64,000 nucleotides of DNA, from contig JAGVSM010001266.1 of NCBI GenBank assembly GCA_022494885.1, positions 1 to 64,000 of the forward strand. Direction: 5' to 3'. Shown here piece by piece: positions 46,901-56,689 of the stretch. This DNA is from Micrasema longulum. Lineage: Eukaryota > Arthropoda > Insecta > Trichoptera > Brachycentridae. Every line of letters begins with the position of its first letter. Position 1 is the stretch's first letter. Position numbers and translations under genes: made by a program. Under the pieces are notes generated by a model. It was not told the DNA's origin. It did not search any database and was given only the letters and a program-made list of their open reading frames with translations.

Positions 46901-49900
46901 ATATTGTTGACATTATTGTTCACTTTTCATGCATCACCATCGCCATATATTACTGGCCTAACCCTTTTTTTTAATGGGCCGAAAATCTGATTTTCTGGTT
47001 TGCTTGTATTTGGGAGAATTCTCTGATTGCAAGTACATACATGACATTTGTACTTCCTAATCAAACCATGTGCAGATGAATGCAATAGATAAACTTTAAA
47101 GTCATTTACGTTGTTGGAATGTTGTCCTGTATGAAAAATGTGTTACATTGAATTGATTCCCATTTTATAATTGTGAATTATTTACAACTCGTTGAAAATG
47201 GCCTCCAACATTGAAATATTTGTGTAAATTATAAGAACATCAAATTTATTTTTTCTTTAAAAAAACTATTTTCAAATATTAATAATATGTACCAATATGC
47301 AACGCAACTCCAAAATACAGCCAAAATTTGGTTGCCATTTGGTAAAATGTCCGATCGTGCACTGGGAAAGAAAGTGTGTGTATATGGCCCAGCTACAAAT
47401 AAAATATATATGTTATGTTTTTTTTTTATAGTATTTTATGGACATATCAACTACATATTTTTACTGTGGTACAAATTAATACCGTGTCAATCAATTCATA
47501 GACACGGTATCAGTATTTATCCAATTACTTTTATATTGCAAAATTCCTAGTGATTTTTTAAACAATGGTCCTGAAAATAAATTATGTTCAATAGATCTGT
47601 AACCGACCCGTTACAATAATAAAAATAGATAATAATACAATCTATTTTATATTTCCCCCGGTGTAGCCGAAGGCCGAACCCGAAAGTGAATTTACTCGTC
47701 TTTTTTAAGTGTTCAGCACTTTACTTATGTATACTGGGGTCCTATGCTATGTAATAAGCAATTCAAGAAAATAAAAATAAATAATTCACACAATATTTAT
47801 TTATTTAGCCTGCGCAGCCAGAACAAGATCACTAACTGTTGTAATTTTGGCTATTTCAGATACAAAAACCACCCACTTTATGCTCTAAAACGCCACCTAT
47901 TGAAGTTCGAGGTGATTTATCCCCCTGACGCTGTAACCTTGGGCTTTGTCAAGAAGGAAGCCGTGTACGCTCGCGAGTGTGTTCACGTCTGCCACTCGCG
48001 GGAAATGTGGGTCAAGGAAGCTAAGGTCGTGAGAGCGGGAGAGTCGCCCTACAAGATAGTAAAGGCGAGGCCTAAATGGGACAGGGTAAGATCACTGATT
48101 TATTTTCTTAAAATTATTTTTTTGTTTGTTTATATTTTTTAATAACCCATTGGGGTTATATTAAAATATAACGTATAGTGCAGTCATGTGCTTTTTCAAG
48201 TTGATTTTAAATTTGTCTCCAATGTAATTTTTCAAGTAGTAAGGTAAGTCATTGTAAAGTCCATTGTATAGTATTTTTGACTGTCTTGCATTTGTCTTTG
48301 CTTTTTTAATGTGGTAGTGTTTTTGTTGTCTGACCGAGTTTTGTTGTTTTGCTGTCGGGATTGTAGAACGACAAATGTGCGAAAAATGCGACATTGACTT
48401 TCTTTAATATTTGGTATTGAATAAGTTGTATAATGGCTCTTTTTTACAGGTTTGAAAAAAATTTAATATAACTAACTGAAATATCAAATGATATACAGTC
48501 GAACTTGGTTATTACGAGGAAGATGAGACTGACTGAATTTGCTCGTTATACCAGAGTATATTATAATCATAAAAGAGTTATACAATCACCATTGCATATT
48601 TTCACTAAGTAAACAAAGAGTATACTTATAGTTCATACAAGTAATTAAAAAAAATAAAACTACTAATGAAAACCATAATATAATAAATGCTTACAAACAT
48701 TCCACTTTCTAAATTTCAAATACAGATAAGTAAAAAAAATTCACAATATCTTTAAGATCTTTCTCGCCACATTCTGTTTCACAAATAATTGCCACTTTTT
48801 CACGAATTGAAAAACACTTCCTCTTGTTAGTAGACATGTTTTTAAATCAAGGGTAAGTTTTTAACTGATATAACATCACCCACTCGTAATGTTCATTATG
48901 CATTGACCATAGAACATTACAAAATTCTCAAAAGCGTTGTAAAAACCCCCGAAATACAGGTGTCATTCATAAACTACAAAAGAAGTTGAAAATAGTAATG
49001 TGGTGCCGAACTGGTACTTACTAAGTTCACAAAGCTTGGAAACACTTATTAGGTACTCAGACTCTTAAGGGCTGTCCAGGGTAGAGGCCTAGCGCGGTAG
49101 CGACAACGGGCGCAAAATTTAAACATACGAAAACATATGAAAAATGCCACACATGGCCATAGTGCGAGGCTTGTGGCGGGCGCGACAAATGAATGTTCGA
49201 GGCCTTACATACTGTCATAAACGTCATCTGATCTTATCATCTATAATAAATTAAAATTTTAATTTATTTATCATAAATAAAAAAATTAAAGTTTTATGAT
49301 TTATTTATATATTAAATCTAATTTAGCCGCTTGTTTAGATTTTATTACTTGGGTTTTATTTCGAAAATTATGTTTTAAACGATTGAAGAGTTTTTGCTTA
49401 ACTGTTGACAATATTTTTGTATGAGTACATAATTTAATTACACTGACAGCTGCCAGCTAGTATTGTATCTATGATAATAAGTAGCACATAAATAAATATG
49501 AACTAAGAAAATATGTATATCTCTTATTAAAAAAAACAACATTAAATTTTAATTAGTATGAATGTATTATTGTTTTATATTTTTTTCTTTATATATCTTA
49601 TGTTTTTATTTTTCTTTTTTCTGTACTCTGTCTTATTTAAAACTATATAAACTCTTATAAATAAACAACTAAAACAGTGTAAGTCACTCTCCAAGCACAA
49701 GAGTTAGTCTCTTTATTTGGAGAGTTACAGTGATAACATTTACTAGATGTGTAAAAGTTGATATGTTTCGAATTTTACAAAAACATGTACTTTTTATGAA
49801 ATTTATGAATAAAAAAAAAATGTTCGCATGTGTATTATTATTTGCCATCTCTTTTTTTCAAATTGTTGAGGAACACGCAATACATATTTGCTATATTTTA

Positions 49901-52861
49901 TATGTAGCTGGTATAGGAATATTTATTATGCGCCAGTGATTTATGCCATGTCAGAATATACTTAAAATTTGAGGTTAGTTTTCAAAAATATAAAGTGAAA
50001 TTTATTTAGACATTTTTTTTATTTTTCCAGTCAACCAACACTGTGATAAAAGATATTCCTTTGGAGATATTTGGTCCCTGGCAAGTAGATGACTATGTTC
50101 CACCCCAGGCGGAGAACGGCCTCGTTCCGAGGAATCCGTATGGAAACGTAGAACTCTTTAAGAAGTGCATGCTTCCTAAAGGAACTGTCCACCTGCAATG
50201 TATGTTGAGATGTATTTTTGATAAAGTGTATCATATTCTAGCACTACACTCAAATTTCCAAAAACTAAATATCGGCGGTGATACTGCAATACCACGTAAC
50301 TATCAATTGATTTTTTTGGCAGGGGATCCAAAAAAGTATTCTGTCAATATTGACTTGGAAACGAAAACTATAATTATTGAACATATTACAACAGACATGA
50401 AAAACATTTTTCTGAAAGGAATATAGAAGCCTAGGCATCCACAGAGCTTATGACCTGTCATTGGCTGGTTTAAGTGAATTAAAAAAAATTCTTCATGGGT
50501 GTTATAATATGTTAATAATAACAGCTCCATTGGGGGTTGAATCCAGTCCTTGTCTAAACTCAAAATAATAGTCTTGAATAAACTCAAAACATTGTTATCA
50601 TTATTTAAACTAAAAATAACAACAATTAAAAACTAGCGGCTCTTAGTCCCTGTGACAAATTTATTACAGTAAAAAAAAATTTTTACAGGAAACAGGTTAC
50701 GCGGTTTTTCAGTTCAGTCGTCATTTCCTAAATGAGAGACACGATTTTGACGGCTATAGCCGCCAACGTGTAATTTAATTTCATCATCTGTAAACAAATT
50801 TCAATGGGCTACTTTTTCTAATGGTGTTTCATAAAATTTATATTAATTTTAGGTAACTTTTGATTACAAAAATTATGTGCCTTCGTATTTATAAAATGTA
50901 AATGATTTCAGTGCCTAGCCTAAACAAGGTGGCTCGGAAATTGGGAATAGATTGTGCTCCAGCCATGACAGGTTTTGACTTCCACTCGGGATGGTCCCAC
51001 CCTGTATACGATGGCTTCGTAGTTTGTGAAGAATTTAAGGATCAAATTGTCGCTGCTTGGGAACAGGTATTGGGGACAGTAATTTATATTATTTGCTTAC
51101 AATAGAAAACATAGATAAATAGATTGCATATTTATATTTTAAATAATCAAGGAGTAGAAGTAGTCTTAACTCCGTCAGAGAATGGTCAGATGCTATGTGT
51201 GGTATGTACTCTTATATAAAGTTGGATCGTGGACCCTCAAAGTAAGCACCATGAACTGATTAGAAGCATTTGAAATGTGGGTATCAGCAACACAAATGTT
51301 TTTCAGAGATCTAGAGTTGATGGGAGTTGCCAACAAACATCAAAGTCCGAAATGTGATCTACTTAGGTCATGTATCTAGAGGTGAAAAATATGAGCCATT
51401 GCATCTGGTCATCGAGGGTAAAACAGAGGGTCGACGCAGTGTGGGCTAAAGACAGATATCTTAGCTTCGCTATGTTGGCGAATAGACGGAAATAAGAAGC
51501 GTGGAGGGGCTATTTCATACTGTCCAGAACAGAGATGCATACTCCAGAGTGATAGTCAACGTTGGGATGACCTAGCAAGAAAGAACAGAACAGAAAGAAG
51601 AAGTAGTTTCTCCACAGTCAGATTTATCACCTACATAAATATCTAAAACCTGTAGCTTAACAAATCATATTTAATTCTGATTAAAAAATTATCATTAATT
51701 AGGTTTTTATTAACCGCTGGCAAGATATTGAGCATGGCGCAGCTTGACATGAACATTTGTAATTAATTTAGTATAATGAATAGAGACCATCCTACCTCTT
51801 ATGTATATGCTTCTCCAAGCTACTGCAGGGTGGATCCACTCACCCCTGTCCAGCAGTGGCTACAAAAGCTGAGACCGCCACAAGGACATACAATAGATTT
51901 TATTTTATTTCTTTCCTGTAAAAAAAACATATTATTTTCTTACTGTTAGTTTTTATTGATGTTTTTAAGAATTTTATATAATTTAAAAATTGTATTTATA
52001 TGTATTTTAGTTATTTCTACATATCGTCGATGACAATCCATTACCTCATAGCTCAAATTAGACCACTTTAGAGGAAAAAGATTAAATCCTTTTTATGTGT
52101 TCAGTGAAATTATTTTTTTTTTTAACATTTAGGTAAATCATACTTTGAATTACCTAAATGATAAAAAAGTCCATAATTTTACTGAACACACATAAAAAAA
52201 AGTTTTTATCTCTCCTCTTATAAAGTGGTGCAATTTAAGCCATACGGCAATGGATTTGCGTTGACGATATATTGTTTTATGAAGCTAAAATACGTTTGTT
52301 TGTGCTGTATGGTAAAATTGGCTCTGTACTATTATAAGCCTTTTTACTGGATTGAAAATTATTATTATTGTTTTGATATCCATGATATTTTCTAACAAAA
52401 CTTATCCCTATATCATTTAGCATTTAAAGATTTGTTAAATTTAGCTCGCACCTAAGCAGCTAAGTTTCTAAAAAATGAAATTGATGAGAATGCAATAATC
52501 GACCAATATCAATCAAGATTGACATTCTAGTACATCATTTATTACTATGAAAATATAAACCATCTCTTGCATTAATTAAATGATGTTTTGTAGTAATAAA
52601 TTACCTCCGTTTCAGGAACAAGAAGAGGCCGAACAGCGCGCCCGAGAAAAGATTGAAAAGCGAGTTTACGGAAATTGGAAACGTCTCATTCGTGGTTTAT
52701 TCATCCGAGAAAGACTCAAACGAAAATATGACTTCCAAAACGAAGATCCATTTGAGCAGGCTGGTGGATCAAATGCAAATAAGAAGCGGTCGAAAGGACC
52801 TAGATTCTTGGCGAAGAAGAGAAGGTCTTGTGAACGGTCTTCTGGTTCAGACTCCAGCTAA
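37537..52861 (+). CDS. XPC: XPC / Rad4 DNA-damage recognition protein, complete coding region in ten exons
   Basis: Nuclear sensor of helix-distorting lesions that starts global-genome nucleotide excision repair with RAD23 and centrin. Exons: 37537-37936, 39008-39210, 40790-41048, 41574-43658, 44531-44832, 45889-46130, 47860-48085, 50031-50199, 50912-51066, 52616-52861; phases agree throughout, total 4,287 nt (1,428 aa). Order: acidic N terminus (1-290); first half of the transglutaminase-like domain (about 335-450, [12 protein letters not shown]); a Ser/Lys-rich linker of about 590 aa; second half (from about 1050, [15 protein letters not shown]); BHD1 ([20 protein letters not shown]), BHD2 (PYKIVKA), BHD3 (TGFDFHSGW); C-terminal centrin-binding helix [17 protein letters not shown]. 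Fly Mus210 is similar in size. All junctions are GT-AG except intron 2, which appears GC-AG. Confidence 0.95.
37937..39007. other. XPC intron 1
   Basis: GT-AG intron; AT-rich. 38280-38470 and 38690-38830 contain GC-richer scraps resembling retroelement sequence, not assignable. Confidence 0.5.
39008..39210 (+). CDS. XPC: XPC exon 2, with GC donor
   Basis: 203 nt after acceptor attttag. Encodes [17 protein letters not shown] and [17 protein letters not shown]. The only frame-keeping end is CAG|gcaaga at 39210, a GC donor. The 11 bases TTACAGGCAAG recur exactly at the acceptor side (40784-40794). Confidence 0.82.
39399..40490 (+). pseudogene. Mariner-family transposase copy, inactivated
   Basis: ATG at 39512 ([18 protein letters not shown]), a frameshift near 39590 into the frame with [20 protein letters not shown] (helix-turn-helix) and [20 protein letters not shown], a TAG at about 39907, then [13 protein letters not shown] (first catalytic Asp), [20 protein letters not shown], a TAG replacing the Gln before QDSTLCHT (second Asp), and RSCDLTP (third Asp region) where the frame is lost to a deletion. 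Lies wholly in XPC intron 2. At least two stops and two indels: dead. Confidence 0.9.
40790..41048 (+). CDS. XPC: XPC exon 3
   Basis: 259 nt from acceptor tttacag to donor gtaact. Encodes [18 protein letters not shown] and an acidic, charged stretch ([15 protein letters not shown]) before the transglutaminase-like domain. Confidence 0.9.
41440..41507 (-). mobile_element. LINE-E scrap
   Basis: CCTTGTCCAAAGAGCCTCC and ATCGGCTGCCAACTCCTTT match 3605-3700 and 20198-20290. Only 66 bases upstream of XPC exon 4's acceptor. Confidence 0.65.
41574..43658 (+). CDS. XPC: XPC exon 4, first half of TGD plus Ser/Lys-rich linker
   Basis: 2,085 nt, acceptor ttttag, donor gtaaat. Starts with the TGD half ([34 protein letters not shown]), then about 530 residues of low-complexity Ser/Lys/Thr sequence separating the two TGD halves, as in other XPC/Rad4 proteins. 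The sequence KRVSHR(S/D)L occurs twice (around 42545 and 43504), a small internal repeat in the linker. Confidence 0.95.
43895..44308 (-). mobile_element. MITE-1 copy, inverted, in XPC intron 4
   Basis: AAATGAGAAAGTTTGGTGG at the left, TTTCCCGTAGGGCTGAAGTT CCTCATTG (split) at the right; inner segments run in the opposite order to the other copies. Confidence 0.8.
44531..44832 (+). CDS. XPC: XPC exon 5, second half of TGD
   Basis: 302 nt, acceptor ttcag, donor gtatgt. Acidic start ([16 protein letters not shown]), then [20 protein letters not shown], the beta strands closing the transglutaminase-like fold. Confidence 0.94.
45433..45666 (-). other. Orphan open frame with Asn-Glu-Ser repeats
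   Basis: Minus-strand frame of 77 codons in XPC intron 5: basic helix-like stretch ([27 protein letters not shown]) followed by six NES tripeptides encoded by the 9-bp tandem repeat and a KKAADNDG end. Not recognised; perhaps the C terminus of a DNA-transposon protein. No upstream partner found. Confidence 0.25.
45461..45514. repeat. 9-bp minisatellite, six units
   Basis: CTCTCATTG repeated six times, five perfect plus a last unit ending in T. Length-variable candidate locus inside XPC intron 5. Confidence 0.9.
45889..46130 (+). CDS. XPC: XPC exon 6, TGD end and BHD1 start
   Basis: 242 nt, acceptor ttccag, donor gtaagt. Encodes [20 protein letters not shown] then [20 protein letters not shown] and APLPQSIVE, leading into BHD1. 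Confidence 0.94.
46795..46925 (+). mobile_element. MITE-2 copy
   Basis: TTACCTTCTCTAAAATGTTC to CTCAAAATATTGTTGAC, collinear with 32575-32690. In XPC intron 6. Confidence 0.75.
47150..47215 (+). mobile_element. SINE-A tail scrap
   Basis: TTGATTCCCATTTTATAATT and CAACTCGTTGAAAATGGCCT match the body of 17628-17768; the tRNA head is gone. Confidence 0.55.
47860..48085 (+). CDS. XPC: XPC exon 7, BHD1/BHD2
   Basis: 226 nt, acceptor tttcag, donor gtaaga. Encodes [20 protein letters not shown], the best conserved Rad4 segment, then [20 protein letters not shown] and [14 protein letters not shown]. Confidence 0.95.
48130..48420 (-). mobile_element. LINE ORF2 end
   Basis: 77-codon minus-strand frame: [29 protein letters not shown], then stop and an AATAACCCC-type tail. 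The family of the split LINE at 19600-20195. In XPC intron 7. Confidence 0.7.
48490..48840 (-). mobile_element. Pogo/Tigger-like transposon remnant
   Basis: Left end CAGTCGAACTTGGTTATTAC resembles pogo/Tigger terminal repeats; minus-strand frame 48837-48709 starts [20 protein letters not shown], a CENPB/Psq-type helix-turn-helix start, and stops after 42 codons. The DDE domain is missing. Confidence 0.65.
48841..50030. other. XPC intron 7, right part
   Basis: AT-rich; 49070-49200 is a GC-richer patch (GTAGAGGCCTAGCGCGGTAG) of unknown kind. No gene seen. Confidence 0.4.
50031..50199 (+). CDS. XPC: XPC exon 8, BHD2/BHD3
   Basis: 169 nt, acceptor ttccag, donor gtatgt. Encodes [18 protein letters not shown] and [20 protein letters not shown], the start of the damage-binding BHD3. 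Confidence 0.94.
50424..50600 (+). mobile_element. MITE-2 copy
   Basis: ATAGAAGCCTAGGCATCC, CTTATGACCTGTCATTGGCT, CCAGTCCTTGTCTAAACTCA. Joins the palindrome-half and single-copy half without the second arm, so it is an intermediate form of the family. Confidence 0.75.
50912..51066 (+). CDS. XPC: XPC exon 9, BHD3
   Basis: 155 nt, acceptor ttcag, donor gtattg. Encodes [20 protein letters not shown] and [20 protein letters not shown], the BHD3 core that senses flipped bases in the undamaged strand. Confidence 0.94.
51160..51610 (+). mobile_element. LINE ORF2 C-terminal fragment
   Basis: Broken plus-strand readings [16 protein letters not shown] and [13 protein letters not shown] match the end of a non-LTR ORF2. 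In XPC intron 9. Confidence 0.6.
52001..52294. mobile_element. Palindromic MITE in XPC intron 9
   Basis: About 294 bp whose two halves are imperfect reverse complements: TGTATTTTAG...ATATCGTCGATGACAATCCA left, TGGATTTGCGTTGACGATAT...CTAAAATACG right, meeting near 52,150. No coding signal. Confidence 0.7.
52616..52861 (+). CDS. XPC: XPC exon 10, centrin-binding helix and stop
   Basis: 246 nt, acceptor tttcag, stop TAA. Contains [20 protein letters not shown], matching the vertebrate XPC centrin-2 binding helix, then a basic tail ending GSDSS. No convincing poly(A) signal right after the stop; an AATAAA near 53326 is the first candidate. Confidence 0.93.
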   Translation, partial: EQEEAEQRAREKIEKRVYGNWKRLIRGLFIRERLKRKYDFQNEDPFEQAGGSNANKKRSKGPRFLAKKRRSCERSSGSDSS

Positions 52862-53314
52862 AAAAAGAGACAGTGTTTTATTACAATTTTACAAAGGTTT
52901 GTGAATGAAAATTGATTCTTTGGATAGTTTCGAGATAATCGGAAGAATGTCAAATTATTAAAACAGATTACTGTCCGAGAAAACAAAACACCTAATTAGT
53001 TTTTTTCGCAACTGTTGCGCTGTTTACAAATCATGACATTTTATACCGAGTCTGAATGCTTCTAATATTTTGGGGATAAGGAAGTTTAGCCAATAATATA
53101 ATATCTACCTCTATTCTACTTATTAATTTGTAAAGTTAATTATTATAATCAGTGAGAATGATTTCATTATCATTGAAATGTTAAATTTGTTTATTTTTGT
53201 AATTTGTTCATATAATTAGTTGGCTGAATGCAAAACCATTTTAACTACATCAGTAAAATAGGGGAAATAGCACATTCAACAATTTTTCAGTTTTTTAATT
53301 TAATTAACTTAATG
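52862..53314. other. XPC 3' flank
   Basis: AT-rich, presumably 3'UTR in its first part. No repeat recognised. Confidence 0.4.
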
Positions 53315-53903
53315 TTAAAAGGTGAAAAATAAATCTGAAATGTGTATTTGCACATTGTTCGTGTTGTAAATGGAGTGGGGCTTTGAAAACTTTGCTACCA
53401 TGTCATCTCGCCTTACCGATAATTCATTTTCGATTTCCAGGTAGTAAATTGTTTTTAATGGTGGACCCTTGCACTTCGAGAGCTGGATTAAATACCGGGT
53501 CTCGTACTTCTCTATCGTACACTGTTTAACTTTAAGACAAAAATTTAATAAGTAAAAATCGTCTTTGTCGATTGTTTCGTCATTAAACATTGTAATGCTC
53601 TGCTCTTCGTCTCCATCACTACTTGTGATGCAAAACGAGTCGCCTGATGACAACACTTCACTATAGGAGTCAAAAATTTAATAAGTAAAAATCGTCTTTG
53701 TCGATTGTTTCGTCATTAAACATTGTAATGCTCTGCTCTTCGTCTCCATCACTACTTGTGATGCAAAACGAGTCGCCTGATGACAACACTTCACTATAGG
53801 AGTCTCTGGATGACGTTGAATACCCTCTTCTGCTTCTCGTTGAAAATATTTCTCTCGACCTTTTTCTTTCCTTCCAGTTTCTTTTGTTTGTTGATTTTAC
53901 CAT
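53315..53903 (-). pseudogene. Transposase-like C-terminal ORF broken by a tandem duplication
   Basis: Minus strand: MVKSTNKRNWKERKRSREIF, a Ser/Asp-rich stretch (LSSGDSFCITSSDGDEEQ), DKDDFYLLNF, then in the second repeat copy IYYLEIENELSVRRDDMVAK and a stop. The last part resembles the tail that follows the DDE domain in some insect pogo-type proteins (pattern D-D-x-V/I-x-x-x-P-K-P), which is only an inference. The 133-bp duplication shifts the frame. Confidence 0.4.
53538..53803. repeat. Perfect 133-bp tandem duplication
   Basis: Units 53538-53670 and 53671-53803 are identical as far as I can read. 133 is not a multiple of three, hence the frameshift in the overlapping ORF. Recent event or assembly artefact. 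Confidence 0.9.
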
Positions 53904-55344
53904 TTTGAATTTCTTCTGATCTATGTTTTTCGGGAGTGTCAGTGTAAATACGTAATTTACCTCGCCTTTTTTTTAGGTGGGGGTAGATTCAGAAATGGCC
54001 GAATGTGCCCCCATACACAGATTTTTACTAAAATGTCATCTTTATTCTAAGGAAAGTGCACTAGGGTTTTGTTACTACGTACTGAGATTGAGTTGCACAC
54101 ACATCGAGAAAACAATCAACAAACAGAGAAGAATATCATGAATGTGACTTTCTATAATTCTTATATGTTAAGCATTGAATTAGAAATACAATTTTATGTT
54201 TTTTTTAACTAAACTAAAAAATAAGTGCTACCAGTAAAAAAAAAAAAAATTCCCATTGAAATATTTACTATTTAGGTTGATATCAACCCTGGTTGAATGT
54301 GCCCCAAGGCTGAATCTGCTTCCCTTTCCCCTCCCAGAAAATGAAATACATTTTTTTTACTTAAAATAATAATTATCGATAAAATATCTGCACAGTATAA
54401 ATAGTATATTGGCCGACATAAATACATCAAAAACTGATATTTGTTCAAAATGTGACATATCCATTCTGCGTCCAGCCAACAAATGATTTGTTAATAATTC
54501 GTCACCGTGTATTTATTATTTTATACATTTATTTATTATTTTACCACCACCATTTAGTAATTTATTTCTGTTGTACCTTGTAAAATTATGATGTATGTTT
54601 TTTAAAACAAATAAATTAAGTATTATGTGTATTTCTTTTAAAACTATTTTTTTGTGAGATGTAATTATTATCAGGACATTTTTTACAGTACAGTTGTGTT
54701 AGCAATTTAGGTCTTAGTGCATAGCGGTAAGTACATTAATATTTTTGTTAAAGTTGTATCTAGCTATAAAAAAAAGTGTTTCGTATTTTCTTATTTCATA
54801 AAAAACGCACTAATTGAAGAATAATAAAAAAAAAATCTTTAAAATTACGAAATCTGATTGATTACATTTTTTTTTTTTTTTGCTATGCTATCTCTTTTAC
54901 TATGATTTTCCCTATTTTATTTTTTTTTGTTTTAACTGTTTATGAACGCTTGCCACAAATATGTTTTATTCTTATAATTCTCTGTAAAATATATTTTTGT
55001 TTACTGTATCTATTTACAAGTTGATAAATTATAAAACGAGATCTTGCCAGAATATTATAAATATGTTTACAGGATAAGATAGTATTTACCATTTTTAAAT
55101 CCAGTTTTTTACCACATTTGTCAGTCATGAATAGAGAAATATCCAGTAGATACCAATATGTTTTATTTTCTCAAGTGTTTATTATGTATCTTACAGCCCC
55201 GTTGCACACATTTTAACTCTATGGTTTGTATATATTTCATAAATTTTTGCAAAATATTGAATATTTTTTTACCAAAAACTGTGATAATCATGTGAATTTT
55301 TTAAATACTGTGTCATTCATTTTTGTCAAAAAATAAAATTAAAT
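53904..55344. other. Intergenic stretch between XPC and Mlp84B
   Basis: AT-rich with long A and T runs. The patches ATTCAGAAATGGCCGAATG (53978) and GGTTGAATGTGCCCC (54290) read like remains of the repeat carrying the neighbouring ORF. Nothing else recognised. Confidence 0.4.
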
Positions 55345-55460
55345 ATGTTTCCTTCTCTAAAATGTTCTCCATTGTAAGATGTTAATCTTAATCTCCTTAG
55401 GGGGTGAAATCCAATATTTTGTCCATAAACGTTTAGACACACTCAACATATTGTTAATTA
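55345..55460 (+). mobile_element. MITE-2 copy, diverged
   Basis: CCTTCTCTAAAATGTTCTCC, CTTAGGGGGTGAAATCCA, ACTCAACATATTGTTAA. Confidence 0.6.
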
Positions 55461-55681
55461 TTTCACAGTTGCCCATTTAATAATAATTATGTACATGTAT
55501 GTTTTTTTTCAACTTATAATTTTTCTGTTTTGTTTCTTTTTTCAAGAAGTTTAATAAGGCAATTGTAAAATATTGTTGTTTCCTAGTTTCTAACAATGTT
55601 ACCTATGTATTACATTAATATAATTCCCATATAAATATGTTATATATAATAAAACCACAATTCATTTTTATTTGAGTTTTA

Positions 55682-56566
55682 TTTTATTTATTAAAATTTA
55701 CATGTAGAGTAATCGAAATATGTTTGAACTTATAGACTAAAATGTAAGCTGTTCTATAAGCGCTCAGTGTAGAGTGTGTGAAGTACTAATAAACGGCTTG
55801 CAAGCGATACTTAGCAACTTTACTGTCAAGTTGCTTCATCTACTTTGTGGGAAGTAAATATTACACCTGGGAAAACAGCACAGCTTTGTAAAAATGTAAA
55901 TCACTGGCGTAGAAAAATAAATTATGAAAATGGTATTTCCTCAGGCGTAACGGCCTGGTCGATCGAAGATTAGCTAATTGTTAAGAGATATATATTATAC
56001 GTGATACACTTGGAATAATAAGTACACAGGCCTTGGGGAAGCATTGTCGACGCCTCCCTATTCCGCTTCTTTGATGAAACAGACTTTCATCGCGAAACCA
56101 ATCAGTCCACAATCATATCTAATCTACGAGATTCAACTTATCAAAGTTTATCATGTTGAAATGTTTGGATACAATAGAATGCGGGTAATGTATAAAAGCG
56201 TTTCTCCCATCTGATTATATATTATCTCTGATATATTAACTTTATATTATAAATATGTAAGATCTGTCTTAAATGTTACTTGTGCAAAAAAATATTAAAT
56301 AAGCATCTTCCTATAATAAAATTATTATTTCCTCGACACAGTTACACATTGTCAAACATGAAAAACTTCATAGCGAACTTTACTATTACGAGTCTATTAA
56401 CTTTATTAGAATGTTTTCGTATACGGTCATTGTTTTTGTAATATACAGCACAATCTACGATACAAGAAATAGCAGTTCCCTGATGAGTCTTCCAACTTAC
56501 ACCTAAGTTCATTCAGTCATCACATTGCGAAATATGTATAATATCTTAGTGCTAAGCTGATTGCAT
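55682..56566 (-). other. Mlp84B: Probable 3'UTR of Mlp84B
   Basis: About 880 AT-rich bases after the Mlp84B stop with no coding signal. Minus-strand AATAAA-type signals cluster at 55682-55695, the best candidate for the end of the transcript. The extent is inferred. Confidence 0.45.
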
Positions 56567-56689
56567 TCAAGCCATTGTTAGAGTTCCCGCTCCCATTCCA
56601 AAGCCAACGCCCTTGGGTCCATAGTTTCTACCATAACAACCACGGCAGTAGATGCCTCCATCGGGTCCATCGCAGAGGTTGGTGGAGTC
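56567..56689 (-). CDS. Mlp84B: Mlp84B last coding exon: end of LIM5 and stop
   Basis: 123 nt, acceptor tgcag, stop TGA at 56569-56567. Encodes [20 protein letters not shown] and [18 protein letters not shown], the expected C terminus. Confidence 0.93.
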   Translation of the reverse strand, partial: DSTNLCDGPDGGIYCRGCYGRNYGPKGVGFGMGAGTLTMA

